DNA of 64,000 nt from Mesocentrotus franciscanus (GCA_037976565.1 CP137674.1:33421216-33485215); one strand, 5' to 3'; numbered from the stretch's first letter, positions 45,297 to 58,676 are shown. Numbers and translations are program-made. Notes: generated from the sequence alone by a model not told the origin.

Positions 45297-46614
45297 TTAC
45301 AATAGCTTTAGTAAAGTAATAAATACACTGACCTGCAGTTTACAAAAATGTAGCACTATATTAACAATTAAAAGAAGTAACCGCTTTTTACGACATGCTC
45401 TATTGGCAATTGTTTACTGGTTATGTTGTAACACAAAATGAATTCTTAACCTTAATCCTGGATCCATTGCTAAACATAATGTCAACCCTTAATGTATTAA
45501 ACATTGCCAGTCTGCCAGACCCAAAGTCAGGTTACCCTATTGTTCAAAGTTGATATTTTATTGCACCTTTACTGAAAGTTCAAAAATTTCTGCAAAACCG
45601 TACCCCGATGTTCACTTTATAATTATTGTACACTGCTTTCATGAACTTGCCATAAGTGTGAAATCATTGTATGTCTCTATATACAAACAGGTGCCTGTAC
45701 ATGCAATGCATTTCATGCAAAGGAAGAGTAGCATGAGAAGCTCATGAGGATATAGAAGACAGGACAAGGACCTTGCTGTCTAAAGCTCAGAGGCCAGATG
45801 ACAGTGTCTGAAGTAAGTTGCCCCATAGAAGAGCATGAACTTTCAAATGCAATTGTCAACCAACACACCATTGCCACCTGCAACCCATCCCACTTTCACA
45901 ATATATTCTCTAAACAGCAGTAACCTAAGTTCAACATTTGGATTAGTGATTAAGAAAGGCTACAGAAAATTGGTAAATCTCCTTTTTCATACTCTTATAG
46001 TAGATTATTTTTGGGGAGGGCAGTCAGCTTAGCAGTTTAGGGTCTAATTATCTCATATGGCTATGTCCTGGCTGTCTTGGAGGTATTTGCCCCAGAAGTG
46101 TGATAAAGAAAATATGTCTGTGTACTAAAAGTAAAACAAAAACAAATCATTAGACACATTTTGGTTGTTAACAGCTCAAAATTTAAAACTCGTATCAGAA
46201 TGAGGTTTTTACACCGTAAAGTTGAAGGACGTAAAATTTATTTGGAGTAAATTCTATCATTTCTATGACATTTCTATGAATGCATCTTTTAAGACAATGG
46301 TCTGAATGTTTAATTGGATCTTTGACACAGACATGTAGTATATTAGTCATAAAAGGCATATTTGGCAATATAGTAATTTCATTTCAGACCATAAAGAGAA
46401 GTACATGTATTATTACAAGCATGAAAAATAAGAAATGTACTCCTGTCAAGCTAACAGTATGTTTAATTGTTTATATAAAATTAATAGCCCTTTAAAGATT
46501 ACTAGAAGTAGAAGAATAAGAAGAAGAAATACACTGATAATGTTAGCTTTACATCTTAAAGTGCTTGTACAATATTTGAAAATGGTTAATTTTTGTTCAA
46601 TTAACATTTTATTC

Positions 46615-46830
46615 AGGAACAGCCGGTGTCGTGGCGAAATGTGTCTTAGCGAAATCACATCTGTACAGACGCATCTCGCCTGGCGAGCTGCGTCTTACAG
46701 ACACATCTTGCCGCATTCCCCCGGCGAGATGTGTCTCCTAGATCGGCGAGATGAGTCTGCGATTGGCGAAAAGTGTCCACTGGCCGATCGGCGAGATGAG
46801 TCTGCTAGCGATTGGCGAAAAGTGTCTACT
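46615..46830 (+). repeat. GGCGARATGTGTC iteron cluster (copy 2)
   Basis: Same as 34920-35130. In the collapsed locus it faces the inverted cluster at 59335-59490 across about 12.5 kb. Confidence 0.85.
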
Positions 46831-47344
46831 GCAGTACCGGCCGATTTGTTTTACTTTCGTGTCCCATCTAAAGGAACTAGATGTTTGTTTTTTCTTTTAC
46901 ATGATGATGATATTGTCTAAAAATATATTTAATAACGTTCCTAAAATCCGTGAAATGCAAGTGCATTTATTGCATCATAATTTAACCATTTAAAAAATAA
47001 ATATGCACGCTGCTGAGGCAGATATCATTACTTACTATTCCTAGAAACTTTGAAGTTAAACAAAAATGTAACAGGTGATGTGGGGAAAACTTTTTTAAAT
47101 TGTATTATATTATCTTGTATTTATTAAATATTTTCTGCCTATATGACAGTGAGAATATGATATAATACATAACTCAACTGTTATTGTATATATTAAAATT
47201 TTGAATGTCTAAACTGCAGAGCATTTGACGAGGCGTAATCATGTGATGTGCGAAAAGAATGACTGCTGATTTGTGAAATGTTTCCTTTATAATATTTTGT
47301 AAAATGATTATTCTATACAAAGATATCAAAAAGTTATATGACAT

Positions 47345-48500
47345 TGAGGGGGAAGAGGGGGAAAGGAGAGAGAGAGAGAGAGAGGGGAGAGGGTGAGAGA
47401 GAAAGAGAGGATGCAATGTTGATATTTGAAACACCTTTGATGACTGTACTTAAAAGGCAAGATTTAGAACAAAAAATAGAAACAAAAACACAAAAATGCC
47501 CCCATGTTTTCGAGTGCCCCTTTTACTTCAGATACGGTGCCCCTGTTTAGAAACAAATATGTTTCCGATCCTCCGGGGCACGCCCCAACACTTTTCAAGT
47601 ACCCCAAAGTTCCCTTTACAGAGGAAAAATGTCCCCTTTACTTCCTCTTCAAATAAATAGCCCTTTTAGTTTGACATATGACCTTTTCCTTGTTCATATA
47701 ATTGCCTTTTGTCCTTCTGATAAGTGACACTTTTCCCCTTCTTACAAATGCCCCTTTTCAACTGTGTAAATGCCCCTATTCAAATCTGACATGTGCCCGT
47801 TTTCCTTTTAATAAGTGCTCCTTTTAATCTCTGATTAGTGCTCCTTTTACTATTCACAAGTGATCCCTTTTCCTTTCTTACAAGTGCCTTTGTTCCTTTT
47901 ATTAAGAGCCCTTTCCACGTCTCATAAATACCCCTTTTAACCTCTGATAGAATAATGCCCTTATTAAAATCTGATAGATGCATGCCTCTTTTCCTTTGTA
48001 ATAAGTGCCCCTTTTTCCTTTCTACGTAACATGTGCTCCTAATTTAAAGCGACTAATAGCATTTTTTCTCGAGTGTTCACCCTCAAACTCATTGCCATGT
48101 TCTCGCATATTTTCAGTTGCTGTAAATTATGTAACTACATCATGTATTTACAAATCTTTTCAGTCTTTCATGATGAGATTGTGGTTAAAACCCCATCAGG
48201 ATTGGATTTGTCCTCTTTAATTGTGTCCTCATAAATCTTACAATTTTTGCTCGCTCTCATTGCTCACTCGAAAATGGAATTTCAGACCATCACACCCAGC
48301 CGCAAAATCATAATAAACAGTGAAATCATCCCTGATATTGAAATGTATCAATCACAATAATTATAAGGGTACATGTGTATACCAATGTTTGAAAATTGTA
48401 TATTTTTGCTTTGAGGTTATCTTTTAAGTGCCTCTTTCTTCAAGAAAGTGCCCTTTATGGTGCCCCAACTTTTAAAGACGCTCCGCCACCCTTGTACCAC
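47345..48500 (+). repeat. GA tract and TGCCCCTTTT minisatellite (copy 2)
   Basis: Counterpart of 35650-36790, with an extra CTTAAAAGGC near 47449. Confidence 0.85.
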
Positions 48501-48781
48501 ATTATGTTTTTATTTGAATATCGTGGGCTTTTCCGATACAATGTTGCTATATCATGTTTATTACTTAGCATTTCCTGGTCCACTGTGATGCGAGTCTTTC
48601 TGTGCTACGGGTCATTACGACTTAAAAAAATTAATCCTGAAGCTTAATAAATAGCACTACTTGCTACCTACAGGACATGAATATCGAATTATAAAGATCA
48701 TAATATGTTTGCAAAAATTTAATGAAATATGATACCTAACACATTATATATTTTAATGAATTGTACTGCTCCAACTCAGAC

Positions 48782-49460
48782 CCCCAGGCGTGGATCCAGG
48801 GGCCGAGGGGCCTTCCCCGCCAAATAGAGAGAGAGAGAAAAGGAAAAGAAGGGAAAGGGAAGGAGAGAAAGGGAAAGTTAGAAGAGGAAGAAGAAAAAGG
48901 GGAAAAGAAGGAGATGGGGCGAAAGGGCCTTACCTCCTAGGCTGTTACCCCCCATAAAAAACAAGAGAGAAGGAAGGAAAGGGAAATAAAAAAAAAGGAA
49001 AAGAGGAGATAAAGGGAAGGAGAAAAAAAGAGGAAGAATTAGAAAAGAAAAGAAGGGGGATATCAGTTGCAATCTTCCCGCCAACAAGTTGTGGATCGGG
49101 GGCAAAGGCCCTGCCTCTCCTCCCCCGCCAAAAAAAAAGAGAAGGAAGGGAAAGAGGAGAGCTAAAAGGGAACAAAAAAGAGGAAGAAGAAAAGAAAGGT
49201 GATTAGAAAGAAGGGGAGATCAGTTGCGATGAATCCCGCCAACAACGTGTGGATCGATCAAGGGGCAACAGGCTTCCCCCAGCAAACCCTAAAGAGAGAG
49301 AAGTAAGGAAATGGAATGGGAAAGAGGAGAGAAAGTGAAGAAAAAAAAGAGAAAGAAGAAAGGTAGGAGAGATCAATTGCGTTTTTCCCGCCATGCAAGG
49401 TGAGGCTCGAGGGGGGCACTGCATATGGCGCACTTATGGAGGGGGAGCTTGGCGGGGCAA
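48782..49460. repeat. Purine-rich tandem repeat (copy 2)
   Basis: Counterpart of 37070-37720, with variable GA-tract lengths. Confidence 0.75.
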
Positions 49461-49744
49461 TATAATTCAAACATGGTTTATTTCTAGTTCGATACCGGTG
49501 ATTTACAAATGTTGCTGAAATGATCGACATAGTTTTCCGAGATTTTTCCTCACTTTTTAGTAAATTATAATTGTTTATGCGTTTGTTGGAAAATGACAAA
49601 TTCCTATATTTACAGTCAGGCAAGAAATGTGCTTATTTAGAGGCCTAAATGTCAAGGCCAGGAACGGCGGGGCTCGGGGCCTCGAGCCCCCCACCTTTTT
49701 GAAAAAGTATATTAACGAGAAATAGAAAGAAAGAGAAAAAGAAA

Positions 49745-50265
49745 GAAAGAAAAGTGACCTGCCAGTGTCACAAAATACATAAAAATATGCTCATCTAACC
49801 TTGATTAAAGCCTCAAACCCCTGAGCTTCCGGTAGCTCTGCCCCCTGGATTCCACCTAGGCCCTAAGGCGGGCCCCTGAATGCTTATCTGACCGTTATAA
49901 AATGCCTAAAACCCTGAGCTTCTGGGGCTCTGCCCCCTGGACCCAACGCCAATTAGTGTCCTGCCAGTGTCAAAAATAAGGTATCAAAATATGCTCATCT
50001 GACCTTAATTAAACGCTTAAAACCCTGAGCTTCCGGGGCTTTGCCCACACGACCCAACCAATGGCACTAAGGTGGGCCCCTGCATGGATGCTCATCTGAC
50101 CTCATTTATTCCCTAAAACCCTAGCTTGGGGCTCCGCCCCTGGACCCCACGCCAATTAGTGTCCTGCCAGTGTCACAAATAAGGTATCAAAATATGCTCA
50201 TCTGACTGAATTAAATGCCCATACCCCTGAGCTTCCGGGGCTCCACCCCTGACCCCGCCAATTTA
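49745..50265. repeat. Irregular 90-110 bp tandem repeat (copy 2)
   Basis: Counterpart of 38015-38510. Here the last unit is more complete (GGGGCTCCACCCCTGACCCC). Confidence 0.8.
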
Positions 50266-51249
50266 CGCTACGCTCTACCTGATCATATATACTCATATAT
50301 AGCCTCCCCCACCCACTATGAAAAGCATTCAGCGGGCCTGCATGTAAGAGTGGGGTGATGCAGATTTTGTCTGCCCCCCACCATACCCTTTTCCAGCACA
50401 CAAACACATTAGGCACTCTCTGGAAGGGCCCACCATGCATTTGCTATAAAAGTAGTCCACCATAGGGATGTTGCGAAGTGGTCATATGATGCACTTATAT
50501 AGGACTACTTTTTATATCTCGACATGCGAGTTCCTCCAAAATATGGGAGTTTGCCCCCTGGGTAATATATGGAGGAATGTGAATGAATGTATTATACATG
50601 TACGTGTTTATTCAGCTCTCGTATCCTTCGGTCAACTTTCATTCACACATGTTATCCTAACTCATTCATTTGTAATTCATTAATGACATCTACTATAAAT
50701 CAGTGCATTCAATCTACTTCCTGTATTCCCTTCCTTTTTCTCATCCTTTCACAATCACATATTCATTATGGGCCTTCCATTCTGCCTTTCACAATCATAC
50801 GTTTCACCCAACAATTTTTCACAACCCACCCTACACTCTTCCTTTGGTCTATATTCTTCACCACACATTCTGGACTACATGTACCTTTAACTACCAAGAC
50901 ATATTTATGTGAAATAATGATGGCAAATTATACCGTATCAATCATGTATTCATCCCTAATTACATTTAATAGAAAAGTACAACAATTACTTAATGGTATT
51001 GATATTTAATTTAGAAAACGAGATTGAATTTTTGTAATAAAAATGGCTTTGTATGCAAAAAAATGTGCAATATAAAACTGGAAGTGATAGATTGAAACAC
51101 AAATTATAATATAATATGTACATCTTTGACTGCGTAATTCCTTGCACATGTGCAGTGGTAAATTAAGTTTTCATAGAAAATGGTGCATTTATATAATGAC
51201 TAATGATTGGTAAAGAGAAGTCACAAGGAAATTACCTACATTGTAGTTA

Positions 51250-51357
51250 TATTGGAGCCTTGTTATATGAGGGCCCAAAACCAGAATACAAAGAAGTGGG
51301 ACCATCAAAATTACATTTGGATAATTATAGTGTTTATTATAACGAGGTTCCACTGTA
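51250..51357. mobile_element. Short pogo/Tigger-like MITE remnant (copy 2)
   Basis: Counterpart of 39491-39598. Confidence 0.45.
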
Positions 51358-51410
51358 TTTAGATCAACGGTACATGCCCACATTTTAAATGACGGGGCAG
51401 CCCGAGCACA

Positions 51411-51655
51411 GGTGCAAACTGCTATCGTCTGACGATTGATGCCTCCTCCTTCTACAGCCGTCAAAGCCTGGGCCTAGTTACCAATGAAAAGAGCTGGATT
51501 GGAAGTCCATTTGAATGCTGCATGAAAAAAAAAGGTGCAAACTGCTATCGTCTGACGATTGATGCCTCCTCCTTCTACAGCCGTCAAAGCCTGGGCCTAG
51601 TTACCAATGAAAAGAGCTGGATTGGAAGTCCATTTGAATGCTGCATGAAAAGAAA
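51411..51655. repeat. Two-copy tandem repeat of about 122-125 bp (copy 2)
   Basis: Counterpart of 39651-39900. Confidence 0.9.
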
Positions 51656-51862
51656 AAGAAAATTCAAATTCATCAGAAATCATGCACGGAACAAGAACAT
51701 GTCTGGCACATTTTGATACAATTGACATCTTTTGATGCAATTTGGAACATTACATGTATAAGGACATATTCAACAAGTAACATTCCAATTTCCTTTTTTG
51801 CTACCAGAACTAGAGAAGCTCAAAGCTCCCACTTATGAAGAAATACATCTAAACCTGTATAT

Positions 51863-52110
51863 GTGGATATGTCATCGGACTGCGGATCACAAGGTCCGCT
51901 GTTCGAGTTCCGCTGCATCACCAATGTTCTTTAGTAAGACATTAATCTACATTTGCCACACTCGACCTGGGTGAGGTAAATGGCTGGAATTAATTCCTTG
52001 AAATGCTAGAGCGCCGTAATGGTGGCACAGCTAAAGCCGGTTAATAATTTCTAAATTTGGAAGCGCATAGAGATGTTTAAAATGTGATATGCGCTACACA
52101 TTTCTGCTTG
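51863..52110 (+). mobile_element. tRNA-Arg-derived SINE (copy 2)
   Basis: Counterpart of 40107-40350, effectively identical. Confidence 0.75.
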
Positions 52111-52569
52111 TACATGAATATATGCAAGTATTGCACTTTTTGATGACATGCGCATACTAATTGTAATTGTTACACCTTACAGGTATATCGGATTTCGACG
52201 AAAATGGTATCAGAATGTGCATAAGACTTGCAGCGAAATCTCTGAAAATGTGAGGTTAACCATACTTGACTGGAACCATCCGTTAATAGAAAGTACATGT
52301 AATATTTAAATATGTTTTTTTGAGAATTACCAAATCCAATTTTTATTAAAGGCCGTGTAGCTTGGCAAATACTGGTTAATGCCATCTACGTCTTCTTTGG
52401 ACAACTGCACGTAAACGAATGGACTGGATTAACGGTAGTCAGCGACTTAATCTCGATTAGCCCCGAGTCAGGCCATGGGAAAGACACTTAGTCTCGTCAG
52501 TCTACACTCCCTTTAAGGTTGACAGTTGGGTTTATTTGACAAATAAATGTTAGATTAGGTTAGATTTGC

Positions 52570-54170
52570 CTAGTTCTGTCTGTATACACATGGATTCCCT
52601 GTAATCTGGACTCCAGTGGTCTCAACAACGGAAAAGGGATGATTTTAAAAGAGATTGTTAGAGAAGGAAACTTTCATAACCATGTACCTCTCCAAAACAG
52701 CCCATTATTTTGTTGTTCTGCCTTTGTCTCCTCAAGTTGTCATCTTGCTTCATCAGCGTTCATCTCCTATGGTGAAGCATCATCCTAAAATTTAAAATAA
52801 TGCAAAAGCATTATACACAAATTATAATTGCCCTCATGTTGATCAGTCTTCTGAACAAGGATACATATGTTCAGCTGGGGGCAGTGTTCGTAGTAGGTCC
52901 ATGGGTAGATGATCAAGATTTTACTTTACCTAAAATGAAAACAACTTCTTTTTTAGGGGAGGTCGGGGTTGGTTAGGGCAATTAAACCATTATAACCACA
53001 TGTAGCTATTTCAGTGTGAGTTGAAAATTGAATCAAGAGTTTCGCGGACATTATGCTTACATGAGAGGTAGTATGTCAATCCACATCCAGTACCATCCCC
53101 TTCCTCTCTCTAGAAAAATACATTTGTGAAAGTTATATGTAGTTTTTTTTAAGGAAGACATTGAAATTTTATAACCGTAGTCCCTGGGGCAATTTTGGGG
53201 AGAGGCTGCCCACATGTCAGAGAGACTCATTCTCACAAAGTTAGATCCCTTTCACCCAAGGATAATTCCTATCAAGTTTGCTTAAATTCCAGCAATCCTT
53301 TTATAGAAGTAAGAGTATATCAAAATATGACCCTGGGGCACCTGGGGCTGCCCCATGCCAGATGGTTACCTCATATCAACAACTTTAGATACTTCCTTTC
53401 CCAAGGACGATTCCTGTCAAGTTGAGCATTTTGCTGAGGTGAGCTAATAAATAATTTCTTAGATTTTCATCTACATGTATTTATTAAATGAACCAAACTG
53501 TCAAACTTAATAGTACCGAAGGGCTATAAATGCCATATTTCATCGTCGTCTTGGTTACTGGTTCCAATCAACAGAGCCTGCGCATGAGGTTCACCGCAAA
53601 ATCATTCAAGCAACGGGATGGACCTGGGCAAATTCAGTGTGTGGCGCTGGTGTTATCACCACGCCATTGTTTAGCACAAAATTGTTTGGAACCAGCACCC
53701 TTGACAACTTGGCCAATACATCACACTTCGGTACTCTATAACCTTCATTTGTTTTTTGATGATATTTCTACTATGATTCAAATCAACTTGTTATCATGGT
53801 TAGATTTCCCCATTTCTGTCTGTATACACATGGAGTCCCTGTAATCTGGACTCCAATGGTCTCAACAAACAGAAAAAGGAAAATTTGAAAAGAGATTGTT
53901 GTCAGGGTAGAAGGAAACTTTCATAACCATGTACCTCTCCAAAACGGCCCATTATTTTGTTGTTCTGCCTTTGTCTCCTCAAGTTGTCATCTTGCTCCAT
54001 CGGCGTTCATCTCCTATGGGAAAGCATCATCCTAAAAAAATGAAGAAAAAAAATGAAAAATTAAATATGTAAAAGCAGTATACACAAATTATAATTGCAC
54101 TAATGTTCATCATTAAGTCTTCTCAACAAGAATACATGTTCACGTGGGGGCAGTGTTTGATGATCAAGAT
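52570..54170. repeat. Direct repeat pair (copy 2)
   Basis: Units at about 52570-52915 and 53816-54170 correspond to 40810-41150 and 42038-42400. Confidence 0.85.
53514..53741 (+). CDS. Uncharacterised 75-codon open segment, doubtful
   Basis: Between in-frame stops lies YRRAINAIFHRRLGYWF, then HEVHRKIIQATGWTWANS, then GVITTPLFSTKLFGTSTLD. There is no initiator at the start, no clear splice sites and no recognised domain. The first copy (about 41744-41970) loses one G and shifts frame after TSTLDN. It may be a fragment of an exon or a transposon. Confidence 0.2.
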   Translation, partial: YRRAINAIFHRRLGYWFQSTEPAHEVHRKIIQATGWTWANSVCGAGVITTPLFSTKLFGTSTLDNLANTSHFGTL

Positions 54171-54453
54171 TTTACCTCTTCTGTCCCCCCTCCCTCCTCA
54201 TACAAATTTGTGACAGGTCATTTACAGAACTTGTTTCTGACAAATTTGTAAATCTACTGACTTTGGAAACATTGTTTCCAAACTCTTCCTGACACCCCCA
54301 CAATATAAAATTTTTTCAAATGATACCACTTTACTGTGGCCACATTAGTCCATCCTAGAAATGAATCACTTCCATACATTCTATTTACAAATGTTTAAAA
54401 CATTTTGAAAAACAATCCAAAATTATCACATTTACTCCACAATTGTACTCATA

Positions 54454-54628
54454 TACAGTCAAACCTGCTTTAGTGACCACCTGTCTACAAAGACCACCTG
54501 TCTACAAGGACCACATTTTTGTTTCCTTGAAAATGGTTTCTCATTGAAACATGTACTAAAGGAACCTGTCTACAAAGACCACTTTTTGTGTTTCCCTTAG
54601 GCGGTCGCTATAGACAGGTTTGACTGTA
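54454..54628. mobile_element. pogo/Tigger-like MITE (copy 2)
   Basis: Counterpart of 42676-42851; CAGTCAAACCTG ends with TA on both sides. Confidence 0.85.
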
Positions 54629-55150
54629 TCTCTTTTATATATCTTTTCATGGTTTACCTACATATATTAAGGAAAATCAATTTCAAGATCACTGAATATT
54701 ACACCATCATGTTTATAAATAGACGTACATGTAGGCCTATACCTGTCAATTTTTATGTGAAATCTTTAGGTGTCCATACCATCTTGCATCTTCAACATTT
54801 GTGGCAATGTCTATAATAAGTTCCATGAGTTGGGTTCTTCTGTTAAAGTTAATCTGAGGAAAAGATATCGAAACGAAAATAAAATCTTTCTCATAATTTT
54901 CCCTACATCTATAGGCCCTATCCGCATTTTGACATGTTTTCGCATTCGATAGAAAAATTGGTCATCTTTTAATAATTGTCTTATTATTGTTATCTTTCAC
55001 AGTTCACAGACAACTAATTTAACGAAAAGACAGCGCTCTTGTTTAAAAACTGCCCCACAAAATATACCTTTATGCTGTGCTCAGTTTATCTCATCAATTG
55101 AGCTTGTAAAGCTACATTAGCCCATCACAGTTCTACATATTCGCAAATGA

Positions 55151-56639
55151 GAACTGACATGACCAACTGAATTTGTCAACAACCATCATACCTTTCCTAT
55201 TGTACTTTTGTCTATTTATCATGTATTTCATCTTTTGCACAAGCTGCACCTTGAGCATTTGATTGTCAAGTGGATTTGGTGCCTTACAAATCTTATGTAT
55301 TATTATTATAAATGACAGTCATCTTGTTTCGTTCAGTACAACTCAATACCTCATCCACTTTGGCATGCCATGAACACATACTTTATAGAGTGGCATTAAT
55401 AATAACACTTGGATCAGGGAGATAGAAACACTGCAATTGAACAAATTAATTCATCAAGACAAATTATTTGAGATTTATCTAAAAGCCTTGATCTCGAGTC
55501 CGACTCTGAGAGTGGAAAAGGGCAGGAAAAATGCTCCACGCAGACGGCGAACTAGGGACATTTAATGTTTGGAACTTCACGAGAAAGAATGGCATCGTAT
55601 GATTTGTTAGAATTTTCGCGACAAAGTGATGTAGTAGTAGTAGAATATATTAGCGCCTATATAATTCATTGCCAGAGAAGTTATCTGTGAAAAACCGCTC
55701 ATGTGACCGGAAACCGGGCAGGCAACATGCAGTAGATCTAGACTACTTTGACTTTGATGACTATTTTAAACACACACAGATATGCATGCATGCGTACGGC
55801 ATGTAGCAGGATAGCACTAGCACTATACTGTAGGCCTACATACAAAGTCTATAGTATAGTATAGAGTCTAGTACTAGTAGTAGCAGTAGCAGTGCCATTG
55901 CCATTGTATAATTAACGACTCATTTCACTTTTCAGAATAGATCCACCATTTAAGACCCACCTAGATTGGAATAGGGTAATCTGTTGCAGTATAACTCGAA
56001 TTTATTCTGATCACTGATGCAAGAAACTTACGAAATTGAACGGTTAACTTAAAAATGTAATTAGGTCTATGAGTTCGAACTTCTTCTTATTCTTTAATTT
56101 GCACGGAAATTCCCGAGATTGTCCCCCTAAAGTCTGGGAAGACTTTCCCGGGAGGTAAGGGGGTAAGGCTGAAAACTAGCTCATGACGACAAAAACTGAA
56201 AAGTTCGAGAGTAGATTGCACAGTATGTTATTTCCAAAACATCTAGATCTAGTATGAAATCCTGAAATAGTATGAAAGCACTAGAAATAGAAATGTATCT
56301 AAAGTACATGGCAGTCATGATTGTAGCGGAATATATTAAATATATGGATAATTATAGCACGACTCACCTTCGAGTTTCTTGGGTCTTAGACTCAGAGTTC
56401 ACCGCACAGAAAGATCTCTTCTATATTTCGATCAAGCGACCAATAAGACTTTGGTCGTAGTTAGCGCAACAAAAGAATGATAGAATTCAGGCTATGGTGT
56501 CTTCGAAATAAAAAAACAAAAAGTGAAAATGTAACATGGATGATATTGATAAAGAGAAGAAAGATTGGACAAAAGCTTTCACCAGAGTCTCCAATGTCAC
56601 AGCAAAATAACAGATTTCATATCATAGCAAAACACGAGG
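55151..56639. other. Anonymous AT-rich sequence
   Basis: First unique sequence after the duplicated block. Simple CTAGTACTAGTAGTAGCAGTAGC repeats lie near 55860 and AGATCTAG words near 55735 and 56246. No gene could be supported. Confidence 0.4.
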
Positions 56640-56860
56640 GGTAACCTCGCTTTTCATAAGGACCGCTATTCATAATTTGAGAAAAGGGTCTCTATTCATA
56701 ATAGGACATGAGGGTCGCTATTGACAATGCGACGAGAGGGTCGCTATTCATATTACGAAATGAGGGTCGCTATATTATATTCATAATACGAAATGAGGGT
56801 CGCTATATAATACGGGTGATCGAGGGTCGCTATTCATTCAAAAATGAATATGAAATAAGC
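56640..56860 (+). repeat. GAGGGTCGCTATTCATA tandem repeat
   Basis: At least six variants of ACGAAATGAGGGTCGCTATT with CATAATACG linkers, spacing about 25-45 bp. A complementary-looking ATGAATAGCGACCCGAATAG occurs at about 58215. Confidence 0.85.
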
Positions 56861-56928
56861 AATGAACAAAATGATAAGAAAGCGAAATAATGAATATGGG
56901 ATTTTTTTTATTTATTTATTTTTATTTA

Positions 56929-57446
56929 GGGGTGCGATATATATAGCCCTCGTAGCGACAAGGAGGCAGGATATAATGATAAATACAGAACAAACACAGG
57001 AAAAATACGGAATTTAAACATAAATATGCAATCAGGTTCAGAAAAAGGTAAACATTAATTAATTCGAGACATAAATTCAAAGCAAACACAGAAAATATAC
57101 ATGTAATGATGTAATAATTATTCAAATCCATTTATAATCATGCTACGAGGGCTATTGATGTTACGAGGGCTTTAGCAGGGGCGGATCCAGGATTTTCCAA
57201 TAGGGGCGGCCTGAAATGTAAAAATCGCGCCGATCGATATTTCGCTCAGTGGGGGAGTAGTGTGAGCACTAAGTAAAATAAACAAAGAAACAAAAAAAAA
57301 ACTCAAAACCCCTCCCATTGAGCAAACGAAAAGGAAAATTTGTAGTTACCATCTTTTCTCTAAACTTTTTTTTGCCAGGTGGGGCGGGCCTGTCGGGCGC
57401 CCTCGCCCCACGTGGATCCGCGCCTGGGCTATATATATCCTACCCC
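56929..57446. mobile_element. MITE with 26-bp terminal inverted repeats, host of a nested MITE
   Basis: GGGGTGCGATATATATAGCC-CTCGTA at 56929 and its reverse complement (two mismatches) form the ends. The right terminal repeat is split by the hAT-like insert at 57176-57426, and its ACGAGGG part lies at about 57163-57169. Confidence 0.65.
57176..57426. mobile_element. hAT-like MITE, 251 bp
   Basis: CAGGGGCGGATCCAGG at the left and, inverted, CAGGCGCGGATCCACG at the right. Flanking 8-mers GGCTTTAG (57168-57175) and GGCTATAT (57427-57434) match at 6 of 8 positions. CAGGG termini and an 8-bp target duplication are the hAT signature. Confidence 0.75.
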
Positions 57447-57896
57447 AATTTTTACGCTACATGACGCGAAAAAACCCTTCAAGGTCCGAAAGTGTTCAAG
57501 CCCCTATCCCCCAAAAAAAACAATTTGAAGTGCCCCCCTCATCCCTCTCCGGGCAGTAACTAGGCTCATGGTCCGGTCCAAACCCATTTGGTTTCGGTGT
57601 TAGGAAAGTTTCAGGAAATCAAGATTATGGATAAATGAAGTTAGGTTAATCAATATGATTACTCGTATCCTGAGGTATGATAATTCCTGGAAAACGAAAA
57701 TCTATCAGTCTTCATTGGCTATTAATTGAAGAGCTTCTGGATGCCTGGATATGGCTGAGGCTATAATGATTTGTAGGTCCATAAGTCCTACTTAAACCTA
57801 CTTGCTACAAAAACATTATTTTCGTTTATAAACAATTACTAGTTTCTGAAATAGCAAACTCAGTGATAGTGGGCCTGCTTGTTCTACTAAATGTCT

Positions 57897-58146
57897 CAGT
57901 GGCATAGCCTGGATAAGATTAGTCGGGGCAGGGTAGTGGGGCAACATTTCCCATAAGGCGGACAAATTATGATATGATAAGATGTTTTACTACTTTTTTC
58001 GTCACCGCAGGAGCGGGGGAAATATATTAGCTAGATTATGGGGATGTCTCTATATAATTATCAAAGATAAAAGGTAAAATTTACTTCTTAAAGAGACAAA
58101 TATTCGGGGCCATGTGTAGCCCCCCCGCCCCGCAGCTACGCCACAG
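57897..58146. mobile_element. hAT-like MITE with CAGTGGC termini
   Basis: CAGTGGCATAGC at 57897 and GCTACGCCACAG ending at 58146 are near-perfect inverted ends. The interior is G-rich near both ends (GTCGGGGCAGGGTAG, CCCCCCCGCCCCG). The flanks do not show a matching 8-mer, so the element or its target duplication has decayed. Confidence 0.6.
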
Positions 58147-58676
58147 CCGCGGGGCGTCCCCCATCCAATATTTCCTTTGTTATTACCATTTTGTTCATTG
58201 CTTATCTAATTTGTATGAATAGCGACCCGAATAGCGATTTGAGATTATAATATGCCCTTTTAGTTTTAGGAACACGCATTTCTATCGAATTTTGACATTT
58301 CAATTTCAAGTTGAGGTTATATAATACGCCCTTTTTATAGGAACATGCAATTCTATTGAGTTTAGAAACTTAAACAAATAGATGTAGTTAATTTTAAGCA
58401 TTTTCAAACTATTGCTAAATAAAAAGATTGAACTAAACAAAATATGAAATACTGAGTTTCAAGTTATTTTTGGCCAGGTTTTCACAGTTGGTAAATTATA
58501 TTAGAGCTTCAGATGGAAATCGGCCATTAATTAACGCATAACGTTTAATAAAATATATAACTCAAATTAACAGTATTTAGATTTAAAGGCCATATAAAGT
58601 ATTGTATAATATTTCAATAAGATAAAGAGCTTATCAAATTAAATGTTTTTGATCATTACTCCTAATTAGGGCGCAT

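Larger units (their letters stand above)
43868..55150. repeat. 11.3 kb block, copy 2 (probable unmerged contig start)
   Basis: Second representation of 32175-43367. It starts at the gap edge with TACATCACCATGTACATG and stays colinear to CGCAAATGA at 55150, after which unique sequence continues (GAACTGACATGACC). Open frames are in places longer here (LINE RT fragment, 105-codon minus frame, 75-codon plus frame), suggesting this copy has fewer homopolymer errors. Confidence 0.9.

Noticed and set aside
46435..46920. 161-codon open frame over the iteron cluster
   Set aside because: Its repeated RRDESA/EKC words are the iterons in translation; the first copy splits the frame differently.
32175..55150. 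Genuine recent tandem duplication of a gene region
   Set aside because: Possible, but both duplicate ends coincide with the placeholder gap and no recognisable gene is involved; contig overlap is simpler.
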